This document shows positions 1-8,111 of a stretch of 64,000 bases of DNA, one piece after another. The translations under genes were made by a program, and so were the position numbers. Source of the stretch: Pikeienuella litoralis (GTDB taxonomy: Bacteria > Pseudomonadota > Alphaproteobacteria > Rhodobacterales > Rhodobacteraceae); the NCBI RefSeq assembly GCF_037646705.1, contig NZ_JBBHER010000002.1:620001-684000 (forward strand), in the 5' to 3' direction. Position 1 is the first letter of the stretch, and each line of letters opens with the position of its first letter. The notes under the pieces were generated by a model. That model ran no database searches. It saw only the letters and a program-made list of their open reading frames with translations, and was not told where the DNA came from.

Positions 1-601
1 TGCAATGGCCGAGCGAGGGCGCGGAGCCGGAGGCGCCGATCAGGAACTCCTCCTCGGTGATCTTGCCGGCGCCGAGCTCGCGGCGCATCCGCCAGATCGC
101 GGTGCCGGAGCCGATCAGGTTGTCGCCGTCGAGATAGCCGTTCAGCATCGGCCCGCCGGAGAGGACGATGGCCGGGATGTTCACGGTCGCGGCCGCCATC
201 AGCAGCGCGGGCGTGGTCTTGTCGCAGCCGGTGGTGAGCACCACGGCGTCGATCGGGTAGCCGTGCAGCAGCTCCACCAGCCCGAGATAGGCGAGGTTCC
301 GGTCGAGCGCGGCGGTCGGCCGCTTGCCGGTCTCCTGGATCGGGTGGACCGGGAACTCCATCGGGATCCCGCCGGCTTCGCGGATGCCGTCGCGGATGCG
401 CGGGGCGAGGTGCTGATGGATCTTGTTGCAGGGCGAAAGGTCGGAGCCGGTCTGCGCGATGCCGATCACGGGCTTGCCGGAACGCAGCTCTTCATAGGTG
501 AAGGCGTTGTTGCAGTAGCGTTCGATATAGAGCGCGGTCATGTCGGCGCGCTCGGGGGCGTCAAACCATTCGAGTGATCGGAATCGGCGTTTCTCTGACA
601 T
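1..601 (-). CDS. IlvD/Edd-family sugar-acid dehydratase, 3' part cut by window start
   Basis: The first 200 residues of an Fe-S dehydratase of the IlvD/Edd family. Two cysteine motifs typical of the [2Fe-2S] aldonate dehydratases are present: TGSDLSPCN with Cys58 and TTGCDKTTPA with Cys126. The stretch around MTALYIERY, FPVHPIQETGKRPT and LDRNLAYL resembles xylonate/L-arabinonate dehydratases more than biosynthetic dihydroxy-acid dehydratase. Such enzymes convert a sugar acid to a 2-keto-3-deoxy acid. The start is ATG at 601, preceded by an AGGAGG ribosome site. The rest of the gene lies beyond base 1. It is divergent from a COG3618 amidohydrolase, a family that includes sugar lactonases, so a shared sugar-lactone/sugar-acid pathway is likely. 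The exact substrate cannot be read from sequence. Confidence 0.88.
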   Translation of the reverse strand, partial: MSEKRRFRSLEWFDAPERADMTALYIERYCNNAFTYEELRSGKPVIGIAQTGSDLSPCNKIHQHLAPRIRDGIREAGGIPMEFPVHPIQETGKRPTAALDRNLAYLGLVELLHGYPIDAVVLTTGCDKTTPALLMAAATVNIPAIVLSGGPMLNGYLDGDNLIGSGTAIWRMRRELGAGKITEEEFLIGASGSAPSLGHC

Positions 602-761
602 TTCTGAGGCTCCTCCTCGGCGCTCCGTGATGTGGTTGCGCCGAGACTAGACGCGGCTGCGGAGCGGGGCAATCACCATCGCGGCGCGCGCCGCCCTCCG
701 CGCGGTTTCCGTTTGACGGCGCGCGCGCAGCGCTCTTCTATGCGGGGAAAGGGAGACGCTG

Positions 762-1793
762 ATGGAGAACGTGATCATGCCGCATCTCGACGTGCGCCCG
801 GACTGGCTGGCGAAGCGGGTCGAGGCGGCGCTGGAGCCGGACCGGCGGATCATCGATCCGCATCATCACCTCTGGGAGCGGCCGAACGCGCGCTATCTGT
901 TCCATGACCTGCTGGAGGACGTCTCCTCGGGCCACACCATCGTCTCCACGGTCTATGTTCAGTGCCGCTCGATGCACCGGGCGGAGGGGCCGCCGGAGCT
1001 GGCCCCGGTCGGCGAGGTGGAGTTCGCCGCCGGCGCCGCGGCGATGGCGGAAAGCGGCCATTACGGGCCCTGCCGGATCTGCGAAGGGATCGTCGGGACC
1101 GCCGATCTCACCCTCGGGCCCCGGCTCGGGCATGTGCTCGACGCGCTGGAGGCGGGCGCGAACGGGCGGCTGCGCGGAATCCGGATGCCGGTGGCGCAAT
1201 CGGGCGATCCGAACATCGTCGGCAGCGTCAACGCCCCGCCCGCGGGGCTGATGCGCGAGGAGAGCATGGCCGAAGGCGTGCGCGAGCTTGGCCGGCGCGG
1301 GCTCGCGCTCGATATCTGGATGTTCCAGACGCAGTTGAAGGAGGCGTTGACGCTCGCGCGCCGCGCGCCGGACACCACGATCGTGATCGATCATGTCGGC
1401 GGGGTGCTGGGCATCGGCGGGTTCGAAGGGCGCCGGGAGGAGACGTTCGACGGCTGGCGCGCCGACATGACGGCGCTGGCGGAGCTGCCGAATGTGCGGG
1501 TCAAGCTCGGCGGCCTGGCGATGCATACGGTCGGGTTCGGCTTCGAGACCGAAGACCTGCCGCCCGCCTCGGAGACGCTCGCCGCGGCGTGGCGGCCCTA
1601 TATCGAGACCTGCATCGGGCTTTTCGGCCCCGGGCGGGCGATGTTCGAGAGCAATTTTCCGGTCGACAAGGGGCAGGTGAGCTACACGACCTGCTGGAAT
1701 GCGTTCCTGCGGCTGGCCGCCGGGTGCTCCGAGACCGAAAAGGACCAGCTTTTCCGCGCGACCGCGGCGGAGACCTACCGGCTTTCGGCCTGA
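762..1793 (+). CDS. COG3618-type amidohydrolase (lactonase-like)
   Basis: 343 residues, a single amidohydrolase_2 TIM-barrel domain. The metal-binding HxH is in DPHHHLW (residues 32-38), a VIDHVGG strand lies near residue 210, and the late catalytic aspartate is probably Asp302 in FESNFPVDK. COG3618 members include L-fuconolactonase, L-rhamnono-lactonase and 2-pyrone-4,6-dicarboxylate lactonase. No signal peptide, so cytoplasmic. The start at 762 has a purine-rich GGGAGA 7-8 bases upstream; an internal ATG five codons on is possible. It is divergent from the aldonate-type dehydratase at 1-601, which fits hydrolysis of a sugar lactone feeding the dehydratase. Substrate assignment is inference. 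Confidence 0.85.
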   Translation: MENVIMPHLDVRPDWLAKRVEAALEPDRRIIDPHHHLWERPNARYLFHDLLEDVSSGHTIVSTVYVQCRSMHRAEGPPELAPVGEVEFAAGAAAMAESGHYGPCRICEGIVGTADLTLGPRLGHVLDALEAGANGRLRGIRMPVAQSGDPNIVGSVNAPPAGLMREESMAEGVRELGRRGLALDIWMFQTQLKEALTLARRAPDTTIVIDHVGGVLGIGGFEGRREETFDGWRADMTALAELPNVRVKLGGLAMHTVGFGFETEDLPPASETLAAAWRPYIETCIGLFGPGRAMFESNFPVDKGQVSYTTCWNAFLRLAAGCSETEKDQLFRATAAETYRLSA

Positions 1794-1811
1794 GGCCCGC
1801 CCCGGCGCCAT

Positions 1812-1842
1812 GAAAAACGGCCGCCCCGGACAGGGGCGGCCG
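1812..1842 (-). terminator. Intrinsic terminator of the liv-type ABC operon
   Basis: A perfect 10-bp inverted repeat (1818-1827 with 1833-1842, arms CGGCCGCCCC/GGGGCGGCCG) with a 5-base loop. Read on the minus strand it is followed directly by TTTTT, so it ends the leftward ABC-transporter operon whose last stop codon is at 1872. It sits between convergent genes and could also slow read-through from the amidohydrolase. Confidence 0.85.
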
Positions 1843-1871
1843 CGAACGAGAGGCCGGAGAGAGGGCGCCGG

Positions 1872-3080
1872 TCAGCTGCTTTCGGCGGCGATCACGTCGC
1901 CGAAAAGCTCGAAGGTCTCGCCGGTGAATTTCTGCAGGCGCATCGCCTCGATCGGGGCGAAGTCTTCCGGCGAGGTGGAGACGGTGACGCCGGGCAGCAG
2001 CATCGGGATGCGCAACTGCCGCAGGTTGGCGGCCTGCGCCATGATGTTCTCACGGCTCAGATCGTCGCCCGCCTGCTCCAGAACCTTCACCAGCGTGCTG
2101 GAGACGGAGTAGCCATAGGCGGTGAAGCTGGAGGTCTGGTCGCCGTTCGGGTGCCATTTGTTCATGAACTCGCGCCAGGCCTGCATCTCCTCGTTGTCGG
2201 CGTATTGCGGATCGGAGGGGTCCATCTGATAGGCGGCGGACATGACGCCCTGCGCGGCCTCGAAGCCCGCCGGCTTCATCACCGCGCCGACCGAGATCGA
2301 GACGTTGGTGACGTAATGCGTCGGCTTCCAGCCGATCTCATGGGCCTTCTTGATCGCCTGAGCGGCGAATTTCGGCGTCGTGACGTTGAGGAAGGCGTCT
2401 GCGCCGGACGCCTTCAGCGAGATCATCTGGCTGTCCACGGTCGGGTCCATGGTCTCGTAAGGCTGCTCGTTGATGATCATCGAGACCTTGTCGCCGAGGC
2501 CCTGCTTGAAGCCTTCGACGTAATCCTTGCCGAAATCGTCGTTCTGATAGAGGATTCCGATCTTGGCGTCGGGCTGGGTCTCGAGGATGTGCCGCGCGTA
2601 GATCTTCGCTTCGGTCTGGTAGTTGGGCTGCCAGCCCATGGTCCAGGGGAAGTGTTTCGGATCGTTCCATTTCGACGCGCCGGTGGCGACGAAAAGCTGC
2701 GGCACCTTCTTCGCGTTCATGTATTTGTGGATCGAGGTGTTGGTGCCGGTGCCGAGGCCCTGGAAGATCAGCGCGACCTCGTCGCTCTCCACCAGCTTGC
2801 GGGTCTGCTCCACGGTCTTGGGCGGGGAGTAGCCGTCGTCATAGCTGATGAACTCGACCGTGCGGCCGTTGACGCCGCCGTTCGCGTTCAGCATCTCGAA
2901 GAACTTGCCGATCGTCTCGCCGATCTGGCCGTAGGCCGAAGCCGGGCCGGAATAGGGCATGGTGTTCCCGATCTTGATCGAGGTCTTGCTCACGCCGACC
3001 GTGTTGGCGAGCGCGGGGCCGGCCCGGAGCGCGAGCGCGCCGGCGGCCGCGCCGATGAGGGATTCTCGTCTCGTGATCAT
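1872..3080 (-). CDS. ABC transporter substrate-binding protein (branched-chain amino acid type)
   Basis: 402 residues. The N-terminus MITRRESLIGAAAG is a Tat-like twin-arginine signal (RR at 4-5) with a probable cut after ALA near residue 25. The mature protein is a type-I periplasmic binding protein of the Leu/Ile/Val/urea class, with the NTMPYSGPAS opening and a GWQPNYQTEAKIYARHIL segment. It is the last gene of a five-gene operon with two ATPases and two permeases and lies 26 bases after livM. Binding proteins of this class in Rhodobacterales carry amino acids, amides, aromatic acids or other small carboxylates, so the ligand is unknown. The neighbouring lactonase and dehydratase hint at a carboxylate substrate, but that is speculative. 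Confidence 0.92.
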   Translation of the reverse strand: MITRRESLIGAAAGALALRAGPALANTVGVSKTSIKIGNTMPYSGPASAYGQIGETIGKFFEMLNANGGVNGRTVEFISYDDGYSPPKTVEQTRKLVESDEVALIFQGLGTGTNTSIHKYMNAKKVPQLFVATGASKWNDPKHFPWTMGWQPNYQTEAKIYARHILETQPDAKIGILYQNDDFGKDYVEGFKQGLGDKVSMIINEQPYETMDPTVDSQMISLKASGADAFLNVTTPKFAAQAIKKAHEIGWKPTHYVTNVSISVGAVMKPAGFEAAQGVMSAAYQMDPSDPQYADNEEMQAWREFMNKWHPNGDQTSSFTAYGYSVSSTLVKVLEQAGDDLSRENIMAQAANLRQLRIPMLLPGVTVSTSPEDFAPIEAMRLQKFTGETFELFGDVIAAESS

Positions 3081-3106
3081 GTTTCAGTCTCCCTTGGATC
3101 TTGTCG

Positions 3107-4117
3107 TCATCGACTGTTGAACAGCCTTCTGAGCTTGCCCGCTCCGGAGTGGATCAGGCCGCCTGCGCCTTCCGGGGCGAGGTATATCATGAGGATCAGG
3201 AACACGCCGTAGATCGCCCCGGAGAGCCCTTTCGAGATCTCCTCCGCCACATTGGGCACGAAGACGATGAAGGCCGCGCCGATCAGCGCGCCGGGCAGCC
3301 AGCCGACGCCGCCGACCACGATCCCGACCAGAAGCGCGACCGACAGCATGAAGGTGAAGCTGTCCGGCGCGACGAACTTGACCACGATGGCGCTCAGCCC
3401 GCCGGCGACGCCGGTGATGAGCGCGCTGATCCCGAAGGCGGCGGCCTTGTAGAGCGCGGTGTTGACGCCCATCGACTGCGCTGCGATCGGGTTGTCGCGG
3501 ATCGCCATCAGCGCCCGCCCGGTCCTGCTGGCGACGAGGTTCTTCGCCAGCCAGTAGAGCAGGATCCCGACGCCGAGCGTGAAGAAATAGGTCCAGATTC
3601 CGGGGTCGATCGGCAGGCCGAACGGCACCGGCGCGTCGAACGTCTCGGAAAAGACGACGATGCCCTGAACGCCGCCGGTGAACTCCTCAAGCACCGAAAG
3701 CCGGAGGAACTGCGGCGTCGCCACGGCCAGGGCGAAGGTGGCGAGCGCGAGATAGATGGCCTCCAGCCGGAGCGCGGGCAGGCCGAAGAGAAAGCCGACC
3801 ATGAAGCAGATCACGCCGGCGGCCGGCAGGGTGAGCGCGTAGTGAACCCCGGCCATCTCCACCATGATCGCGGTGGTGTAGGCGCCGACGGCGTAGAACG
3901 CGCCATGGCCGAGCGAGAACTGGCCGTTGATCCCGGTCAGGAAATTCAGCCCCATGATGGCGATCGCGTAGACCAGCATCTGCGTGACCTGGAAGACGAA
4001 GAAGCTCTTCGTGAAGAACGGCAGCGCGATCAGGACGACGAGGACGCCGAGATAGCCCGCCCGCGCCAGCGTGAAAAGCGGCGCGGCGGTCGGGGCGGTT
4101 TCGTTGGTTGACGCCAT
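3107..4117 (-). CDS. livM: Branched-chain amino acid-type ABC permease LivM
   Basis: 336 residues with about nine to ten hydrophobic segments. The signature NFLTGINGQFSLGHGAFYAVGAY near residues 57-80 is the conserved motif of LivM permeases, where the family binds its ATPases. The start ATG at 4117 follows the livH stop by one base, implying translational coupling. The hydrophilic C-terminus ends in GKLRRLFNSR. It pairs with LivH to form the membrane channel of the importer encoded at 1872-6499. Confidence 0.93.
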   Translation of the reverse strand: MASTNETAPTAAPLFTLARAGYLGVLVVLIALPFFTKSFFVFQVTQMLVYAIAIMGLNFLTGINGQFSLGHGAFYAVGAYTTAIMVEMAGVHYALTLPAAGVICFMVGFLFGLPALRLEAIYLALATFALAVATPQFLRLSVLEEFTGGVQGIVVFSETFDAPVPFGLPIDPGIWTYFFTLGVGILLYWLAKNLVASRTGRALMAIRDNPIAAQSMGVNTALYKAAAFGISALITGVAGGLSAIVVKFVAPDSFTFMLSVALLVGIVVGGVGWLPGALIGAAFIVFVPNVAEEISKGLSGAIYGVFLILMIYLAPEGAGGLIHSGAGKLRRLFNSR

Positions 4118-4118
4118 C

Positions 4119-4997
4119 TCAGACCCTCTGCACCACGCGGCGGCCGAAGAGCCCCGTCGGTTTGAACACCAGAACGACGACGATCAGGAAAAGCGCGATC
4201 GGCAGCTTCAGCTCGCCGCCGACGACGGGAATATACGTCCCCGACATGTTTTCGATGATCCCGACCAGAAAGCCGCCGAGCACGGCCCCGCCGGGGCTGG
4301 TCAACCCGCCGAGCACGGCGCCGGCGAAGCCGTAGAGCAGGATCGCCAGCATCATGTTCGGCTCCAGGAACACGACCGGCGCGATCAGGATGCCGGCGAC
4401 CGCGCCGATGGCGGAGGCCATGCCCCAGCCGAGCGCGGTCATGAAGTTGACCCGGATGCCGACCAGACGCGCGCTTTCGGGGTTGGCCGCCGCCGCCCGC
4501 ATCGCGAGGCCGACGCGGGTGAAGCGGAAGAACGCCCAGAGCAGCGCGAGCACCAGAAGCGTCACCCCGATCATGCCGGCCTGATGCTTGCTCATCAGGC
4601 TGCCGGCGTAGAGCGGGCCTTCGCCGAACGGGCTCGGCATCGGCTTGATGCTGAAATTCCAGATGAAGCCGGAGGCCGAGTTGAAGATGACGAAGAGCGC
4701 GATGAAGACGACGACATGGCTGAGGACCGGCGCGTTCTGGATCGGCTTGAACACGATCCGCTCCAGCATGAATCCGCCGATGAAGCTGATCACGATGGCG
4801 AGCGGGATGACGATGGCGTAGGGCAGGCCCCAGGTCAGAAGCTGCCAGGCGATGAAGGTGGAGAAGGTGGCCATTTCGCCCTGGGCGAAATTGAGGTGAT
4901 GGATCGCCTGGTAGATCATCACCACCGCGAGCGCCATGCACGCATAGATGCCGCCATTGGCGACGCCGGAGACGATCTGCTGCAGGAAAAGCTCCAT
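4119..4997 (-). CDS. livH: Branched-chain amino acid-type ABC permease LivH
   Basis: 292 residues, an inner-membrane permease with about eight hydrophobic segments. It begins MELFLQQIVSGVANGGIYAC, a usual LivH opening, and has the conserved HLNFAQGEMATFSTF stretch near residues 33-48 and AVLGGLTSPGGAVLGGFLVG near residue 230. It lies 9 bases downstream of livF and one base upstream of livM on the same strand. It acts with LivM, LivG, LivF and the Tat-secreted binding protein. Confidence 0.93.
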   Translation of the reverse strand: MELFLQQIVSGVANGGIYACMALAVVMIYQAIHHLNFAQGEMATFSTFIAWQLLTWGLPYAIVIPLAIVISFIGGFMLERIVFKPIQNAPVLSHVVVFIALFVIFNSASGFIWNFSIKPMPSPFGEGPLYAGSLMSKHQAGMIGVTLLVLALLWAFFRFTRVGLAMRAAAANPESARLVGIRVNFMTALGWGMASAIGAVAGILIAPVVFLEPNMMLAILLYGFAGAVLGGLTSPGGAVLGGFLVGIIENMSGTYIPVVGGELKLPIALFLIVVVLVFKPTGLFGRRVVQRV

Positions 4998-5006
4998 TAT
5001 GGCTCC

Positions 5007-5720
5007 TCAATAGCCGAGATAGGACGCGCGGACGCTGTCGTCCTCGCGGATGGATTTCGCGTCGCCCGACCGCACGATGGCGCCGGTCTCGATGATGTAG
5101 GCGTGATCGGCGAGCCCGAGCGCGAGCGAAGCGTTCTGCTCGACGATGAGCATGGAGACGCCCGCGTCCTTCTGGACGTCGGCCAGAATCTGGAAGATCT
5201 GCTTCACGATCAGCGGCGCGAGGCCGAAGGACGGCTCGTCCAGCAGCATCAGCTTCGGGCGCAGCATCAGCGCCCGGGCGATGGCCAGCATCTGCTGCTC
5301 GCCGCCGGACAGGGTGCCGGCCTGCTGCTTGCGGCGCTCCCTGAGGCGGGGAAAGTAATCGTAGGCGCGGTCGATATCGGCCTGAATGTTCGAGTTCGCC
5401 GGCCGGCTCATCGCGCCGAGCATCAGGTTCTCCTCCGTCGTCATGGAGGAGAAGGTGCCGCGCCCTTCGGGGATATGCGCGACGCCGAGCCGGACGACCG
5501 CCTCCGGCGCGAGCCGCAGGATCGGCCGCCCGTCGAGGATGATCTCGCCCTGGGCGCGGATCATGCCGCAGATCGCGCGCAATGTCGTGGTCTTGCCGGC
5601 GCCGTTCGCGCCGAGGAGGGCGGTGACGCCGCCCTTCTTCACCTCGAAACTGACGCCGCGCAGCACCTGGAGATTGCCGTAGGACGCATCCAGCCCGTTC
5701 ACTTCGAGAATGGCGCTCAT
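5007..5720 (-). CDS. livF: ABC transporter ATP-binding protein LivF
   Basis: 237 residues, a complete ABC ATPase: Walker A GANGAGKTT near residue 37, signature LSGGEQQ near 137, Walker B LMLLDEPSFGLAP near 158 and switch histidine replaced by the LivF-typical VEQN. Its ATG overlaps the livG stop by four bases (ATGA), so the two ATPases are translationally coupled. Members of this family form the LivG-LivF nucleotide-binding heterodimer. Confidence 0.94.
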   Translation of the reverse strand: MSAILEVNGLDASYGNLQVLRGVSFEVKKGGVTALLGANGAGKTTTLRAICGMIRAQGEIILDGRPILRLAPEAVVRLGVAHIPEGRGTFSSMTTEENLMLGAMSRPANSNIQADIDRAYDYFPRLRERRKQQAGTLSGGEQQMLAIARALMLRPKLMLLDEPSFGLAPLIVKQIFQILADVQKDAGVSMLIVEQNASLALGLADHAYIIETGAIVRSGDAKSIREDDSVRASYLGY

Positions 5721-6499
5721 TCCTCCACTCCGAGATAGGCGGCGATCACGTCCGGGTCCTGCTGCACGTCCGCCGGCGAGCCTTCGGCGATCTTGCTGCC
5801 GAAATTCATCACCACGACCCGGTCCGAGATCGACATCACCAGCGACATGTGATGCTCGACCAGAAGCACGGTCACGCCGCGCTGGTCGCGGACCCGCCGG
5901 ATCAACCCGTCCAGCGCCTGAACCTCGTCATGGTTCAGCCCCGCCGCCGGCTCGTCGAGCAGGAGGACCTTCGGGTTGGTCGCCAGCGCCCGCGCCATCT
6001 CGACCCGCTTCTGCCAGCCGAAGGGCAGCCCCGAGACCGGCAGGTCGGCGATCGCCTCGAGGTCGAGCCATTCGATCAGCTCATCGGCCACGCTGTCGAT
6101 CTTCCTGCGCTCGCGCCGGGCGCGGCCGAGGCGGAGCGCGTCCGTCAGCGGGTCGCCCGCGGTCGCGGAATGGGCGCCGACGCGGATATTGTCCCTGACG
6201 GAGAGATTGGAGAAGGCGGCGACGTTCTGGAATGTCCGGCCGATGCCGAGCCCGGCGATCTTGTGCGCGGGCAGCTTCAGGATCGAGCGGCCCTCCATCT
6301 CGATATCGCCGGAGGTGGGGGTGTAGAGCCGGCTGAGGCAATTGAAGAGCGTGGTCTTCCCCGCGCCGTTCGGGCCGATCAGGCCGAGGATTTCGCCATC
6401 GAGAATGTCGAAGCTGACTTCATCCAGCGCGACGATCCCGCCGAAACGCACCGTGACGTCCCGCACCGCGATGACTGTCGACGCTCCGTTCGCGCTCAT
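5717..6499 (-). CDS. livG: ABC transporter ATP-binding protein LivG
   Basis: 260 residues from the chosen ATG at 6499 (MSANGASTVIAV). Walker A is GPNGAGKTT near residue 43, the signature region is SGLPFGWQKRVEMARAL rather than a strict LSGGQ, which is usual for LivG, and Walker B is VLLLDEPAAGLNHDE. Longer readings upstream exist, but the coding pattern ends and a purine-rich GGGCGGAG precedes 6499. It is the first gene of the ABC operon, and the AT-richer stretch upstream probably holds the operon promoter. Confidence 0.9.
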   Translation of the reverse strand: MSANGASTVIAVRDVTVRFGGIVALDEVSFDILDGEILGLIGPNGAGKTTLFNCLSRLYTPTSGDIEMEGRSILKLPAHKIAGLGIGRTFQNVAAFSNLSVRDNIRVGAHSATAGDPLTDALRLGRARRERRKIDSVADELIEWLDLEAIADLPVSGLPFGWQKRVEMARALATNPKVLLLDEPAAGLNHDEVQALDGLIRRVRDQRGVTVLLVEHHMSLVMSISDRVVVMNFGSKIAEGSPADVQQDPDVIAAYLGVEE

Positions 6500-6795
6500 T
6501 CGGCTCCGCCCTCTGACGGGCTGAGGTCCTGATCGGAGCATGATCGTGCTGAACGGACGTTGCGCGATAGAATCGCCGTCACAATTCGGCCCCCTGTTTT
6601 GTCCTGGCCGAGCGTTCGTCGGCGACTTCCCGTTAAAAAGACAGAATTCGCCGCGGTGATCAAGAGTTGTGCGTGAAAGTAACTGTGATATGACAATAAT
6701 ATGTCTTGGCGCGGCGTCGCGGCGCCGCGGGAAAGGCCGCGCGCGGCGGCGCATCCCCCGGCGCGACCTGGAAAGCCGCGCCGGGGGCGTGTCGA
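6500..6795. other. Intergenic region upstream of livG with hairpin
   Basis: 296 bases between livG and the M20 peptidase gene, both on the minus strand. The middle part (about 6620-6705) is markedly AT-richer than its surroundings, with a TTAAAAAG run and TGATATGACAATAATATGTC; this is where a promoter for the ABC operon is expected. GACA/TGTC half-sites six bases apart at about 6689-6702 could be an operator, but the arms are only four bases. The right end holds the strong hairpin annotated separately. No open frame there looks coding. Confidence 0.5.
6754..6786 (-). terminator. GC hairpin after the M20 peptidase gene, no T-run
   Basis: A perfect 11-bp inverted repeat, CCCCCGGCGCG at 6754-6764 and CGCGCCGGGGG at 6776-6786, loop 11 bases. 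It begins ten bases past the stop codon of the M20 gene. There is no T-run on either side, so it may act as a 3'-end stabiliser or Rho-assisted terminator rather than a classic intrinsic one. Confidence 0.5.
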
Positions 6796-7947
6796 TTATT
6801 CGAGCCGTTCGAACAGTTTCACCCAGGTCTCGGCGCGCGGCTTCAGCGATGAGACCAGGATATGTTCGGACAGCGTATGCGCGCCCGCGCCGTCCGCGCC
6901 CATGCCGTCCAGCGTCGGCACGCCGAGCGCGGCGGTGAAGTTCCCGTCCGAGCCGCCGCCGCTCACCGTGGTGTGGCGAAGGTCGAGGCCATGCTCGCGG
7001 CTGGCCGCGCGGGCGATCTCGAAAAGCGCCTCGGATTCGGCCGTCATCTCGTAGGGCGGGCGGTTCATCCCGCCTTCGATCTCCAGCGCGACATCGGGGT
7101 CGTGCGGCGTCAGCGCGTAGATGCGCCGGGTCATCTCCTCGCCGTCGGCCTCGGTCAGCACCCGCATGTCGACATCGATTCGGCATTCGCGCGGGACGAC
7201 GTTGACCCCGGTGCCGCCGGCGACCATGCCGACATTGAGCGTGACGCCGCGCTCGTAATCGGTCATCGCCTCGATTTCGAGGATCTGGCGGGCGATCTCC
7301 CTGATCGCGCTCCGGCCCGCCTCGTGATTCACGCCGGCGTGCGCGGGGCGGCCGGTGGCGCGGATCGTGAACCGGGCGACGCCCTTTCGCGCCAGAACCA
7401 CGCGGCCGCCGTCGCGGGCCGGCTCCGTCACCAGCGCGTATTTCGCGTTGGCCGCTTCGGCTTCGATATGCTTGCGGCCGAACGGGGTGCCGACCTCCTC
7501 GTCGGGCATGAACAGGAAGGTGACCGGCAGCCGGCTCCGCTCGCCTTTTCGCGCGAGATGGCGATAGGCGTAGAGCGCGAGATAGGCGCCGGCCTTCATG
7601 TCGTAGGAGCCGGGGCCGTAGAACTTGTCGCCCTCGCGCCGGATCGGGTTCTCGGCGTCCTTCACGCCGATCGGATGGACGGTGTCGTAGTGGCAGAGCA
7701 CGAGGAGGCCGGGCGCCGCGCCGTCATGGCCGGGGCTGCGCGCGCGGATGAGATCTCCCCATCCCGCCTCGCCGGGAATGCGGTCCACCACGAGGCCGAA
7801 CTCGGCGCACTGGGCTTCGACCAGATCGGCGATGCGGTTCACGGCGTCGCGATCATCGGACGGGCTTTCGATCTCGACCCATTCGCGAATCCCCGCGAGC
7901 ATCTCCTCGGGGTCGATCGTCGGTATGTTGGTTGCGGGAGCGGTCAT
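6796..7947 (-). CDS. M20-family metallopeptidase (glutamate carboxypeptidase-like)
   Basis: 383 residues. Metal-binding motifs of the M20/ArgE/DapE family are visible: LCHYDTVHP (His near 86), YGPGSYDMKAG (bridging Asp near 117), PDEEVGTPFG (catalytic Glu-Glu near 151) and a late SGGGSDGN and GAHTLSEH. The dimerisation domain interrupts the catalytic domain at about residues 185-295. The layout matches CPG2-like carboxypeptidases, which remove C-terminal glutamate or hydrolyse acyl-amino acids. No signal peptide. It stands alone, divergent from nudC. Substrate unknown. Confidence 0.88.
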   Translation of the reverse strand: MTAPATNIPTIDPEEMLAGIREWVEIESPSDDRDAVNRIADLVEAQCAEFGLVVDRIPGEAGWGDLIRARSPGHDGAAPGLLVLCHYDTVHPIGVKDAENPIRREGDKFYGPGSYDMKAGAYLALYAYRHLARKGERSRLPVTFLFMPDEEVGTPFGRKHIEAEAANAKYALVTEPARDGGRVVLARKGVARFTIRATGRPAHAGVNHEAGRSAIREIARQILEIEAMTDYERGVTLNVGMVAGGTGVNVVPRECRIDVDMRVLTEADGEEMTRRIYALTPHDPDVALEIEGGMNRPPYEMTAESEALFEIARAASREHGLDLRHTTVSGGGSDGNFTAALGVPTLDGMGADGAGAHTLSEHILVSSLKPRAETWVKLFERLE

Positions 7948-8111
7948 TGGGGGCCTTCCTTGCGGGCTTGTCTGCGTGCGTCCCGGCGGGACGGGACAGC
8001 GTAGAGCCGATCGCGCCTCCGATGAAACCGTCTCCGCCCGGATTTCGCGCCCCGGACGCGATCACGATTCGCGGACTTGCTCCTCCCGGAGCGAGCGGGC
8101 AATCTCCGCGA

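Noticed and set aside
6689..6702. GntR-type operator at GACAATAATATGTC
   Set aside because: Arms are only four bases and no local regulator gene supports it; kept only as a note in the region entry.
5717..7186. Longer livG reading of 489 residues
   Set aside because: The extra N-terminal part is antisense-like, Arg-rich and overlaps the M20 gene; the family start is at 6499.
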